This document shows, piece after piece, positions 1-6,656 of a stretch of DNA of 10,862 nt (positions are counted from its first letter, which is position 1; each line of letters begins with the position of its first letter). Under the pieces are notes generated by a model. It searched no databases, had not been told where the DNA came from, and saw nothing but the letters and a program-made list of their open reading frames with translations. The translations under genes and the position numbers were made by a program. The DNA is from Propionibacteriaceae bacterium. GTDB taxonomy: Bacteria; Actinomycetota; Actinomycetes; Propionibacteriales; Propionibacteriaceae. Location of the stretch: contig JAUNUL010000027.1 of the NCBI GenBank assembly GCA_030538175.1, positions 4,518 through 15,379 on the forward strand. Reading direction: 5' to 3'.

Positions 1-573
1 CACGAACCTGATGGAGTGGTTCACGAACCCGATGGAGTTCGTCCGAGCGCTGTCGCAGGTGACTCGCTCAACGGGCCCGGCCTCAATCGCCAACTTGTTC
101 GCGGATCCGCCCCTTATGTCTCACCGGACTCCCGTGCTGCCGTGGAGCCCGGCCTCGAACCGGGTCCCGTCGGCCCCCACGCTGTGGTCGGGCTCCCACT
201 GGGCCGGCTCACCCCCGACGGGCTCAAGGCCCTCACTGCAGTGACCGACACGGTCATCATCACCCCATGGCGCAGCCTGGTCGTTCCCCACGCAGCCGAC
301 CGGCTCGCCGAGCTCGCAGGCTTTGCCACCAGCCCGCACTCCGGCTGGGCGAAGATCAGCGCCTGCACCGGTGCGCCGGGCTGTTTCCGCGCGGCCCATG
401 ACACCGAAGCGGTCGCGCGCGGCCTTGTCGCCGCGATCGAAGTCGCGACACTCGCGCTCACAGAACCGGTCCATCTGGTTGCCTGTGATCGTCACTGCGG
501 TGCCACCGGCCAGCAGCGTCACCTGCAACTCACCAGTGACTCCCCCGCCGACGCCATCGCGCTGCTGTCATAA
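1..573 (+). CDS. cobG: Precorrin-3B synthase CobG, C-terminal part (5' end outside window)
   Basis: CobG is the oxygen-dependent monooxygenase that converts precorrin-3A to precorrin-3B, hydroxylating C20 and forming a lactone. It is the hallmark of the aerobic B12 route and belongs to the sulfite/nitrite reductase fold with a 4Fe-4S centre. The reading frame is open from the first base, so the start lies upstream; about 190 residues are visible of a protein usually near 370-400. The diagnostic cluster is present: ISACTGAPGC (Cys codons at 364 and 382) and, further on, HLVACDRHCGA (Cys codons at 484 and 496), giving C-x5-C plus C-x3-C. The conserved GLPLGRLTPDGL segment precedes it. The first 40 or so codons are poorly conserved, have weaker G/C third positions and hold a 7-residue tandem repeat (HEPDGVV/HEPDGVR). 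cobH follows after only 10 bases. The family call is firm; the upstream extent is unseen. Confidence 0.9.
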   Translation, partial: HEPDGVVHEPDGVRPSAVAGDSLNGPGLNRQLVRGSAPYVSPDSRAAVEPGLEPGPVGPHAVVGLPLGRLTPDGLKALTAVTDTVIITPWRSLVVPHAADRLAELAGFATSPHSGWAKISACTGAPGCFRAAHDTEAVARGLVAAIEVATLALTEPVHLVACDRHCGATGQQRHLQLTSDSPADAIALLS

Positions 574-583
574 TCCGAGCGCT

Positions 584-1246
584 ATGGCTGACCCAACAAA
601 ACCCACGCGCCGCTACGACTACGTGACCGACGGGACCGAGATCTATCGCCAGTCCTTCGCCACGATCCGGGCGGAATCCGACCTGGCCCGCTTCGACGAC
701 GACACCGCGACCGTCGTGGTCCGGATGATCCACGCGGCCGGTGACACGTCCCTGGCTGCCCACGTCCACACCCACCCTCGTCTGGTCGAGGCGGCCCGCA
801 CGGCACTCAACGCCGGCGCCCCGATCTTCACCGACGCGACCATGATCGGCACCGGCATCACGCGCGCCCGTCTGCCACAGGACAACGAGGTCATCTGCAC
901 CCTGCGTGACCCGCGGACGCCGGGCCTGGCGGCTGCCTGGCAGACCACCCGGTCCGCCGCGGCCGTATCCCTGTGGGCCGACCGGCTCGAGGGTGCGGTC
1001 GTCGCGATCGGCAATGCCCCGACCGCGCTGTTCCATCTGCTCGAGATGATGGCTGATGGCGGACCGCGACCCGCGGCGATCGTGGGCGTCCCCGTCGGAT
1101 TCATCGGTGCCGCCGAATCCAAGGAGGCCCTGCGCGACAACCCGTGGGACGTGCCCTGGCTGATCGTCGAGGGACGCCGCGGCGGGTCAGCCCTCGCGGT
1201 CTCCGCCCTGAACGCCCTCGCCCGTCGCAACGAGTTGCCGACATGA
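584..1246 (+). CDS. cobH: Precorrin-8X methylmutase CobH
   Basis: CobH moves the methyl group from C11 to C12 of precorrin-8X, giving hydrogenobyrinic acid, the last ring-building step before amidation and cobalt insertion. The 220-aa product matches the family length (about 210). Visible hallmarks are the N-terminal YDYVTDGTEIYRQSFATIR segment, RMIHAAGD with the expected catalytic histidine at residue 50, APIFTDATMIGTGI in the middle, VGVPVGFIGAAESKE (167-181) and the C-terminal GRRGGS (197-202). The ATG at 584 is chosen because similarity begins there; the same frame stays open upstream as far as 323 but only as a shadow of cobG. There is no strong Shine-Dalgarno sequence, so translation is probably coupled to cobG, which stops 10 bases upstream. 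The stop overlaps the cobIJ start as ATGA. Confidence 0.95.
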   Translation: MADPTKPTRRYDYVTDGTEIYRQSFATIRAESDLARFDDDTATVVVRMIHAAGDTSLAAHVHTHPRLVEAARTALNAGAPIFTDATMIGTGITRARLPQDNEVICTLRDPRTPGLAAAWQTTRSAAAVSLWADRLEGAVVAIGNAPTALFHLLEMMADGGPRPAAIVGVPVGFIGAAESKEALRDNPWDVPWLIVEGRRGGSALAVSALNALARRNELPT

Positions 1247-2766
1247 CCGGCCGACTGTTCGGGGTCGGCCTCGGGCCGGGCGACCCGGACCTGGTCACCG
1301 TCAAGGCCGCGCGGAGAATCGAGTCCGCCGATGTGGTGGCCTTTTTCTCCGGCCCACGGGGCACGTCGATTGCCCGCTCGATAGCCGAGCCCTATCTGCG
1401 CACCGGTGTCACCGAGGAGCTCCTGCGCTATCCCGTCACCACCGCTGAGTCCACACACTCCGGCGGCTACTACGCGGAGATCGACGCCTTTTATGACGAC
1501 TGCGCAGCGCGGCTGCGCGACCACCTGTCGGCCGGTCGGACCGTCGTGGTGCTGGCGGAGGGCGACCCGCTGTTCTTCGGCTCGTACATGTATCTTCACG
1601 ACCGCCTCGCCCGCGATTTCCCCACCGAGATCGTGCCCGGAGTCACCGCGGCGAGCGGTGCGAGCGCGGCCGTCGGCACCGGATTGTGCCGGCACGAGGA
1701 TGTGCTGACGGTCCTGCCGGGGACCTTGCCTGTGCCTGAGCTGGCCTGGCGGTTGGCCCAGACCGATGCTGCTGTGATCATGAAGTTGGGCCGGACGTTC
1801 CCGGGCGTACGCGAGGCCCTGCGCCAAGCGGGTCGGCTCTCCGACGCTTGGTACGTCGAGCGGGCCACCTTCGCCGAACAGCGCGTGCTCCCCGTCACGG
1901 AAGTCGATCCGGAGACAGTGCCCTATTTCGCGACCATCGTCGTGGTCGGCCGCGACCGCCGCGCTGACTCCGCCGGCCGCTGGCGCGCCCAGACTGCTGA
2001 ACAACGCCCCACCCAGACCGACTCGAGCGTGCGCCCGGGTCGGCTCCGCGTGATCGGCCTGGGGCCGGGCCCGAACGAGTGGCTGACAGCGGAGGCGAGC
2101 AGCGCGCTGGCCGAGGTGACCGATGTGTTCGGGTACGCCCCGTATGTCGACCGGGTGCCGCAACGTCCGGGGCTGACCCGGCACCCGTCCGGCAACACCG
2201 TCGAGGTCGATCGGGCGCGAGCAGCGTTGGACACTGCGCTTGCCGGCGGGGATGTGGCCGTGGTGTCCGGTGGCGATGCCGGGGTGTTCGGGATGGCGTC
2301 GGCGGTGTTCGAGGCTGCGGAGGATCCGGCGTACGCCGATATCGCCATCGAGGTCCTGCCCGGGGTGAGTGCCGCCCAAGCCGTGGCAGCCCGCGCGGGT
2401 GCCCCGCTGGGTGCGGACTTCGCGGTGATCTCGCTGTCGGACCGGCTGAAGCCGTGGCCGGTCGTTGCCGACCGGCTCCGCAAGGCGGCCGAGGCAGATC
2501 TGGTGATCGCGCTCTATAACCCGCGATCGAGGTCCCGACCCACCCAACTGGCGGATGCCCGTGCGGTCCTGCTCGAGGTCCGCAGCCCCGACACCGTGGT
2601 GGTGATCGGCCGCGATATCGGTCGGGCCGAGGAGTCCCTGACGGTCACCACCCTGGGCGAGTTCGATGTCGCGCAGGTGGACATGAAGTGTTTGGTCCTG
2701 ATCGGCGCGACCGGCACGCGGGTCACCAACGACCAGCGGGTGTGGACGCCCCGCTTCGTCGACTGA
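1243..2766 (+). CDS. cobIJ: Bifunctional precorrin-2 C20-methyltransferase / precorrin-3B C17-methyltransferase (CobI-CobJ fusion)
   Basis: This 507-aa protein joins two SAM-dependent corrin methyltransferases. Residues 1 to about 245 are CobI, which methylates precorrin-2 at C20: GVGLGPGDPDLVTVKA begins at residue 7, AEGDPLFFGSYMYL around 105-118, then PGVTAASGAS. Residues about 267-507 are CobJ, which methylates precorrin-3B at C17 with ring contraction: RLRVIGLGPG (267-276), VSGGDAGVFGMAS (341-353), VLPGVSAAQ (371-379), ALYNPRSRSR (423-432) and VVVIGRDIGR. The join is a hydrophilic stretch at about 246-266. The same fusion, of nearly the same length, is known from Mycobacterium tuberculosis (Rv2066), so it is a true fusion and not a lost stop codon. 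The start ATG at 1243 overlaps the cobH stop. The fused enzyme acts either side of CobG, encoded two genes upstream. Confidence 0.95.
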   Translation: MTGRLFGVGLGPGDPDLVTVKAARRIESADVVAFFSGPRGTSIARSIAEPYLRTGVTEELLRYPVTTAESTHSGGYYAEIDAFYDDCAARLRDHLSAGRTVVVLAEGDPLFFGSYMYLHDRLARDFPTEIVPGVTAASGASAAVGTGLCRHEDVLTVLPGTLPVPELAWRLAQTDAAVIMKLGRTFPGVREALRQAGRLSDAWYVERATFAEQRVLPVTEVDPETVPYFATIVVVGRDRRADSAGRWRAQTAEQRPTQTDSSVRPGRLRVIGLGPGPNEWLTAEASSALAEVTDVFGYAPYVDRVPQRPGLTRHPSGNTVEVDRARAALDTALAGGDVAVVSGGDAGVFGMASAVFEAAEDPAYADIAIEVLPGVSAAQAVAARAGAPLGADFAVISLSDRLKPWPVVADRLRKAAEADLVIALYNPRSRSRPTQLADARAVLLEVRSPDTVVVIGRDIGRAEESLTVTTLGEFDVAQVDMKCLVLIGATGTRVTNDQRVWTPRFVD

Positions 2767-2817
2767 CCCGTCACCCAACGTTCACCGATCTTCCCGGCCT
2801 CCTGCCACCCTCCGATG

Positions 2818-2834
2818 CTGCACTGGAAGTGCAG
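2818..2834. repeat. Perfect dyad / short hairpin before the cassette
   Basis: CTGCACT-GGA-AGTGCAG is a perfect 7-bp inverted repeat with a 3-base spacer. It sits in the 94-bp gap between cobIJ and the small peptide gene, directly before the A- and G-rich leader (AGGAAAAGGAAAAG) that carries the ribosome binding site. It is followed by A residues and not T residues, so it does not look like an intrinsic terminator for the plus strand. It could be an operator for a dimeric repressor, or an mRNA hairpin affecting translation of the next gene. No known regulator box is recognised. Confidence 0.4.
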
Positions 2835-2860
2835 GAAAAGGAAAAGTGAAAGGCCACACC

Positions 2861-3046
2861 ATGGGTGACATCGGCACACCAATCCGAAGGATCGAGGTGC
2901 TGCCGATCGAGCAGCCGGTCCTTCCCGTCCCCGAGCCCGCACCCGCGGCTCCCCCGGCCCCGGCACGCGAGCCCCGTCCCGAGCCGGTCAAGGTCCCGGC
3001 CCGTCAGCGGATGCGCGGCAAGGCGAGCCCCCTGGAGGTCGGATGA
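2861..3046 (+). CDS. Small proline-rich protein of unknown function (61 aa)
   Basis: The 61-aa product begins MGDIGTPIRRIEVLPIEQP. It continues as a proline/alanine/glutamate-rich tail (VPEPAPAAPPAPAREPRP) and ends in a basic stretch (PVKVPARQRMRGKAS). It has no membrane segment or enzyme motif. The N-terminal pattern, IG-P-RRIEV-P-E-P followed by prolines, resembles a type of small uncharacterised protein that I associate with actinomycetes and their phages; this is from memory and untested. ATG at 2861 is preferred because GAAAGG lies 7 bases ahead. A GTG at 2846, preceded by AGGAAAAGG, would add five residues. The stop overlaps the ATG of the next gene, so the two are almost certainly cotranscribed and probably act together. 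No B12 role can be read from the sequence. Confidence 0.65.
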   Translation: MGDIGTPIRRIEVLPIEQPVLPVPEPAPAAPPAPAREPRPEPVKVPARQRMRGKASPLEVG

Positions 3047-3885
3047 CCTCAGCCCTCCCGACGGATATTGCGGTCGGCCTCCTTGGCCTGCGGACGTTCC
3101 GGATCAGGGAGGACGGGTATCTCCTCCCCGTCACGTTCAACGCCGACGATGACTGGGCCGAGATCCCGGAGAGTTGGAGCCTCGGCTATTGCATCGCGAG
3201 ATGCCGGCGATCCCGATACGACGCTCCCGCCCTGCACGAGGCACCGGCGGAGGCTTGCCGCTGCGGCATCTATTCGTGGAACACGCTGTCCCGCCTCCAG
3301 CAGAACTATCGGGAACACACCGATCACGTCGTGGCCGTGGTGGCACTGGAGGGCCAGACCATCGAGGGGACCAGCGGTTTCCGTTCCCAGGCTGCCCGCA
3401 TCGTGGCGCTGTGGTTGAACGAACGGCTCGTGCCCGCAGATGTCTGCCGGGCGGTGCGGACGACCTATGCGGGAGTTCCCATCCACCGCCATCGCACGAC
3501 AATGATCCGGCGCCTTCTGTCAGATCAGGCCGCCCTCAGCGAGCCACCACGAGCACCGACAGTCTCGGTCCGTCCGAGCATGCGTCTGCGGCAGGTGTGT
3601 GTCCGGGCGGTGTCAGCCGTGGCCAGGAACCTGACCTGGGCTCTGTGGTGGCTCGTGCCGGCGGTGGCCCTTGGGTTGCTTGTGGGAGTGCTTCGCGACG
3701 AGACGGCCCGCCTCATTGCCGGCATCATCACTGTGCTGGGTCTCACCGTGCCGCCAGTGGTGCTGGAGGTGATTCGAGCAGATCCAACACCTCCTCCAAC
3801 GGAGGAAACACTCGAGCCACCGATACGCCCGATCGCTCGTCCAGGGGCAGTGCTGGTGGCGGTCCCGCCCGCTGGCATGTCGTAG
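3043..3885 (+). CDS. Uncharacterised protein with a Cys-motif N-terminal domain and two membrane segments (280 aa)
   Basis: The N-terminal part (about 10-145) has the pattern GLRTFRI, WSLGYCIARC (Cys50, Cys54) and APAEACRCGIYSW (Cys72, Cys74), followed by VVAVVALEG and ARIVALWLNE. A C-x3-C plus C-x-C set could bind a metal such as zinc; that is inference. The 'AP-C-CGIY' motif with the later ARIVALW-type strand recurs, as far as I recall, in uncharacterised actinobacterial and phage proteins. Residues 197-217 and 224-244 are hydrophobic enough to form a membrane hairpin, and the tail is proline-rich. The ATG at 3043 overlaps the upstream gene's stop and has GGAGG four bases ahead. The stop codon forms part of a likely -10 box for the cbi operon. 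Function is unknown; location beside cobalt uptake genes may be incidental. Confidence 0.75.
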   Translation: MTSALPTDIAVGLLGLRTFRIREDGYLLPVTFNADDDWAEIPESWSLGYCIARCRRSRYDAPALHEAPAEACRCGIYSWNTLSRLQQNYREHTDHVVAVVALEGQTIEGTSGFRSQAARIVALWLNERLVPADVCRAVRTTYAGVPIHRHRTTMIRRLLSDQAALSEPPRAPTVSVRPSMRLRQVCVRAVSAVARNLTWALWWLVPAVALGLLVGVLRDETARLIAGIITVLGLTVPPVVLEVIRADPTPPPTEETLEPPIRPIARPGAVLVAVPPAGMS

Positions 3886-3895
3886 GGTGAGGCCA
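3883..3895 (+). promoter_or_regulatory. Candidate promoter (-10 TAGGGT) for the riboswitch-cbiMNQO transcript
   Basis: TAGGGT at 3883-3888 fits the actinobacterial TANNNT -10 consensus and would start transcription near A3895, just ahead of the riboswitch P1 stem at 3901. The box includes the TAG stop codon of the preceding gene. No convincing -35 is seen about 17 bases upstream, which is common in this phylum. Position relative to the aptamer is the main support. Confidence 0.45.
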
Positions 3896-3900
3896 TCCTC

Positions 3901-4004
3901 ATGCGGGCGCGGAGGAATCCGGTGTGAATCCGGAGCGGTCGCGCCACTGTGATCGGTCCCCCGCTTCGGCGGTGGGGATCGGGAGTCAGGAACTCGGCCC
4001 GCAT
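3901..4004 (+). promoter_or_regulatory. Cobalamin (adenosylcobalamin) riboswitch aptamer
   Basis: All conserved blocks of the cobalamin riboswitch class are present in order. A closing P1 stem is formed by ATGCGGGC (3901-3908) and its exact complement GCCCGCAT (3997-4004). The core AATCCGGTGTGAATCCGG is at 3916-3933, the GCCACTG box at 3943-3949, and the B12-box-like AGTCAGGAACTCG at 3984-3996. A variable arm includes CCGC-TTCG-GCGG at 3961-3972, a UUCG-capped hairpin. The element lies 42 bases before cbiM and is expected to reduce expression of the cobalt transporter when the coenzyme is abundant. Confidence 0.95.
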
Positions 4005-4014
4005 GCCATCCCAG

Positions 4015-4040
4015 CCGGGACGCGCAATCCCGGGAAAGGA
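4015..4040 (+). promoter_or_regulatory. Riboswitch expression platform: RBS-sequestering hairpin and cbiM ribosome binding site
   Basis: CCGGGA (4015-4020) pairs exactly with TCCCGG (4028-4033), enclosing a 7-base loop CGCGCAA. The 3' arm runs into the cbiM Shine-Dalgarno stretch GGGAAAGGA (4032-4040), which is 6 bases before the ATG. The loop contains CGCG/GCGC, complementary to the self-matching CGCGC at 3940-3944 next to the GCCACTG box. This matches the known L5-L13 kissing-loop design of B12 riboswitches that act on translation. No T-rich tract follows, so control of translation is more likely than of termination. Confidence 0.7.
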
Positions 4041-4046
4041 CGCATC

Positions 4047-4733
4047 ATGCATATTGCCGAGGGGTTCCTGCCCCCAGCGCACGCCGTGGCCTGGAGTGTG
4101 GCCGCCGCCCCGTTTGTTGTCCATGGCGCCCGTCAGGTCGTCAAGCTTGCCAAGGAGAAGCCCGAGGCGCGCCTGCTGCTCGCCGCTGCCGGGGCCTTCA
4201 CGTTCGTCCTGTCCGCCATCAAGCTGCCGTCGGTGACCGGTTCGTCGAGTCATCCCACGGGCACGGGCATCGGGGCGATCCTGTTCCGTCCCCCGGTGAT
4301 GGCGTTCCTGGCCACGTTGGTGCTGATCTTCCAGGCGGTCCTGCTCGCCCATGGTGGGCTGACGACGCTCGGGGCGAACGTGTTCTCCTTGGGCATCGTC
4401 GGGCCGTGGGCGGCGTACGCCACCTTCTGTGCCCTCCGCGGCCTGCGCGTCGGGGAGACCGTTGCCGTCTTCGTCGCGGTCGCGGTCGCGAATATCGCCA
4501 TCTATGGCACCACGAGCATCCAGCTTGCGCTTGCCTTCCCGGATCCGGCGACCGGTTTCCTGGGCGCTTTCGCCAAGTTTGCGGGGCTGTTCGCGGTCAC
4601 CCAGGTCCCGCTGGCGATCACCGAGGGGATCCTCGCGGTCTTGCTGTTCCGGGCGCTGGCGCGCATCGCCACCCGGGAGCTGGACGTGCTCGGCTTCGCT
4701 CGCCCGACGGTGAAGGAGTCCAGCCATGTCTGA
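4047..4733 (+). CDS. cbiM: Cobalt ECF transporter substrate-binding membrane protein CbiM
   Basis: CbiM is the integral-membrane S-component that binds Co2+ for the energy-coupling-factor transporter. The 228-aa product starts [13 protein letters not shown]. In this family the N-terminal amine, His2 and a later histidine coordinate the metal, so the ATG at 4047 is effectively fixed by the chemistry. The second site is visible as [10 protein letters not shown] with His69. The rest is strongly hydrophobic with about six membrane segments, including [20 protein letters not shown] and [22 protein letters not shown] lies 6 bases ahead of the start and is controlled by the upstream riboswitch. The last 8 bases overlap cbiN. 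The NikM nickel proteins are the only serious alternative, but the cob context and B12 riboswitch point to cobalt. Confidence 0.96.
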   Translation: MHIAEGFLPPAHAVAWSVAAAPFVVHGARQVVKLAKEKPEARLLLAAAGAFTFVLSAIKLPSVTGSSSHPTGTGIGAILFRPPVMAFLATLVLIFQAVLLAHGGLTTLGANVFSLGIVGPWAAYATFCALRGLRVGETVAVFVAVAVANIAIYGTTSIQLALAFPDPATGFLGAFAKFAGLFAVTQVPLAITEGILAVLLFRALARIATRELDVLGFARPTVKESSHV

Positions 4734-5079
4734 CACCCTCACCCGGCAGCCGCGGACCAGCCGCGGGTTCGTCGCGACCATCGCATTGGTCGTTGCGTTG
4801 GTCGCCCTGTGGGTCATTCCGATGCTCGTCGCCCCCAGCACCGCTGACGAGGAAGCCTTCGTCGGCACCGACGCCCAGGCAACCGAGATCGTCGAGGAGC
4901 AGGGCTATGAGCCCTGGTTCGCGCCTGTCTTCGAGCCCAGTGGCGAGGTCGAGTCCGGCCTGTTCGCGCTCCAGGCCGCGCTGGGCGCGGGCGTGTTGTT
5001 CTATGTGGTCGGCTATTTCCACGGGCGCACCCGCACGGAGCAGGCATTGAGCCGCACTCCGGGCGACAGCGAGGACTGA
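4726..5079 (+). CDS. cbiN: Cobalt ECF transporter accessory membrane protein CbiN
   Basis: CbiN is the small two-helix partner of CbiM, needed for metal loading and uptake. The 117-aa product has a membrane segment at about 15-36, an extracytoplasmic loop and a second segment at about 78-98. Family motifs are clear: FVGTDAQA (45-52), [17 protein letters not shown] (61-77) and [19 protein letters not shown] (79-97). A basic N-terminus (TRQPRTSR) is consistent with a cytoplasmic start. AAGGAG lies 7 bases before the ATG at 4726, inside the cbiM coding region. The C-terminal tail after residue 99 is hydrophilic and acidic and not conserved. The stop is immediately followed by the cbiQ GTG. Confidence 0.95.
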   Translation: MSDTLTRQPRTSRGFVATIALVVALVALWVIPMLVAPSTADEEAFVGTDAQATEIVEEQGYEPWFAPVFEPSGEVESGLFALQAALGAGVLFYVVGYFHGRTRTEQALSRTPGDSED

Positions 5080-5829
5080 GTGGCGGGTCTCGTCGTCGAT
5101 CGGGCCGCCTGGTCCAGCCCTTGGCGGGACCGGGCGGTCGGCGACAAGGCATTGCTGTGCCTCGGTCTGCTGGTGGTGTCCGTCGCAGCTCCGTCGTGGG
5201 CCATCCCCGTGGTCGTGCTCGTCGTCTGCTCCGTGCTGGCGTTGGGTCCGGCCCGCGTACGCCCGACCCTGTGGTTCGGGGTGCTGGCCGCTCCGGCCGC
5301 GTTCCTGCTGACCGCGGCGGCGTCGATCGCGCTGGTGCTCGGCGGCGACGGCGGATTCATCACGGTCACTGCGGAGTCGCTCGCCCGGGCGGGGACCGTG
5401 TTGGCCCGGGGCGCGGCCGGCACGTCCGCGGTGTTGTTGCTGGCCTGCACGACCCCGATGGTGGAGGTGATCGCAGGTCTGCAGCGGCTTCGCGTACCCG
5501 AACCGCTCCTCGACATCGCCGCCCTCACCTATCGGCTGCTCTTCGTGTTGGCCGACGTCGCGGTGACCGTACGCCGCGCCCAGGCGGACCGGCTCGGCCA
5601 TGACGGCTTCCGGCGGTCGCTGCGGTCGACTGCACTGTTGGCGGCGGCGGTGTTGGTGCGGTCCTGGGACCGGGCCACCCGCCTCACCGAGGGGCTGGCG
5701 GGGCGCGGCTTCGAGGGCTCGTTGCGTACGCTGCCCAGGCCCCTGCGGCACTCGAGGATGTTCGTGGGCCTCACCATTGGTGGCCTGACGCTGCTGGTCG
5801 CGGCAGCGATAGCGGGGGCGGTCACGTGA
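5080..5829 (+). CDS. cbiQ: Cobalt ECF transporter transmembrane coupling protein CbiQ
   Basis: CbiQ is the T-component that couples ATP hydrolysis by CbiO to movement of CbiM. The 249-aa protein has several membrane segments (about 24-56, 64-88, 113-122, 145-165 and 228-248). Its cytosolic coupling region carries [20 protein letters not shown] (124-143), [19 protein letters not shown] (165-173) and [20 protein letters not shown] (194-213); the last holds the A-x-x-R-G motif that docks on the ATPase. The start is a GTG that directly abuts the cbiN TGA, with GCGAGGA upstream as a plausible ribosome binding site. No in-frame ATG gives a better N-terminus: the [13 protein letters not shown] segment typical of the family sits near residue 11. 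Its stop overlaps the cbiO start as GTGA. Confidence 0.93.
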   Translation: MAGLVVDRAAWSSPWRDRAVGDKALLCLGLLVVSVAAPSWAIPVVVLVVCSVLALGPARVRPTLWFGVLAAPAAFLLTAAASIALVLGGDGGFITVTAESLARAGTVLARGAAGTSAVLLLACTTPMVEVIAGLQRLRVPEPLLDIAALTYRLLFVLADVAVTVRRAQADRLGHDGFRRSLRSTALLAAAVLVRSWDRATRLTEGLAGRGFEGSLRTLPRPLRHSRMFVGLTIGGLTLLVAAAIAGAVT

Positions 5830-6647
5830 GGACGCGCCTGGACGGCCTGAGCGCAGGGTACGGCGACCACCGCGTCCTGGACACCGTCAACCTCGATCTT
5901 GCTGTCCCGCGCACCGCGCTCTTGGGCGCGAACGGCTCCGGCAAGTCCACGCTGCTGCGGGTGCTCTCGGGAGCGCACGTCCCCAGTGTTGGCCGGGTGC
6001 TCATCGACGGCGAACCGCTGCGCCATGACCGCAAGGGCTTGCGCGCCCATCGCCAACGCGTCCAGATGGTGTTGCAGGACCCGGACGACCAGCTGTTCTC
6101 CGCTGATGTGCTGCGCGATGTGTCCTTCGGCCCCATGAACCTGGACCTGCCTGAGGCCGAGGTCCGAGCGCGGGTAGACGAGGCCCTGGCCGTCCTGTCG
6201 ATCGCCCATCTCGCCGACAGCCCCACCCATCAGCTGTCGTACGGGGAACGCAAGCGGGTCGCGCTCGCTGGTGCGGTGGCGATGCGCCCGAAGGTGCTGC
6301 TGCTCGATGAGCCCACCGCTGGTCTCGACCCGGAGGGGGTACGCGAAGTGCGTGCCGTGCTGGACCGGCTCGTGGCCGCGGGCACCGCACTCATCCTGGC
6401 CACCCACGACGTCGAGCTCGCCCTGGCCTGGGCTGATCAGGTGGTGGTCCTCACCCCCGAGGGTGTGCGCCACGGTGATCCGGTCGAGGTACTCGGCGAT
6501 GCCGAGCTGCTGACCCGTGCGCGACTCAGTCGTCCGTGGCCGCTCGAACTCGCCGCACGGTTGTCACTTCCGGGCCGGCCGCGGAATCTTGAGGACATCG
6601 CGAAGCTCTTGCAGTCGTCGCCGCCCCATCGGGTGGCGGGAGAGTAG
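5826..6647 (+). CDS. cbiO: Cobalt ECF transporter ATPase CbiO
   Basis: This ABC-type ATPase powers cobalt uptake, presumably as a homodimer since only one copy is encoded. All nucleotide-binding elements are intact in the 273-aa product: aromatic A-loop Tyr12, Walker [10 protein letters not shown] (34-42), Q-loop QDPDDQLF (84-91, the form typical of ECF ATPases), signature LSYGERKR (137-144), Walker B VLLLDEP (157-163) with Glu162, D-loop GLD (166-168) and switch His194 in ATHD. About 75 residues follow the switch histidine, a little longer than needed for the core domain and ending in a hydrophilic tail. The GTG at 5826 overlaps the cbiQ stop; no strong Shine-Dalgarno sequence is present, so coupled translation is likely. 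It is the last gene of the plus-strand run and faces cobM. Confidence 0.94.
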   Translation: MRTRLDGLSAGYGDHRVLDTVNLDLAVPRTALLGANGSGKSTLLRVLSGAHVPSVGRVLIDGEPLRHDRKGLRAHRQRVQMVLQDPDDQLFSADVLRDVSFGPMNLDLPEAEVRARVDEALAVLSIAHLADSPTHQLSYGERKRVALAGAVAMRPKVLLLDEPTAGLDPEGVREVRAVLDRLVAAGTALILATHDVELALAWADQVVVLTPEGVRHGDPVEVLGDAELLTRARLSRPWPLELAARLSLPGRPRNLEDIAKLLQSSPPHRVAGE

Positions 6648-6656
6648 CCGCGGACG

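Noticed and set aside
11..244. 77-codon plus-strand frame at the window start
   Set aside because: It overlaps the cobG frame, which continues unbroken into the conserved cysteine motifs.
323..583. Upstream extension of the cobH frame to an ATG at 323
   Set aside because: It overlaps the cobG iron-sulfur motif region and gives no similarity to CobH; the family N-terminus begins right after the ATG at 584.
643..2778. 711-codon open frame on the minus strand, opposite cobH and cobIJ
   Set aside because: It is antisense to two well-supported genes, is rich in Arg/Gly/His without any family motif, and is the open frame expected opposite high-GC coding DNA.
2818..2834. The dyad as an intrinsic terminator of cobIJ
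   Set aside because: It has only 7 bp and is followed by A-rich sequence with no T run on the plus strand.
3525..4868. 447-codon minus-strand open frame opposite the unknown gene, riboswitch and cbiM
   Set aside because: It runs through the riboswitch and is antisense to cbiM; its product is a low-complexity Arg/Gly/Gln sequence with no motif.
4618..5751. 377-codon minus-strand open frame opposite cbiN and cbiQ
   Set aside because: It is a shadow of firmly identified genes with low-complexity composition.
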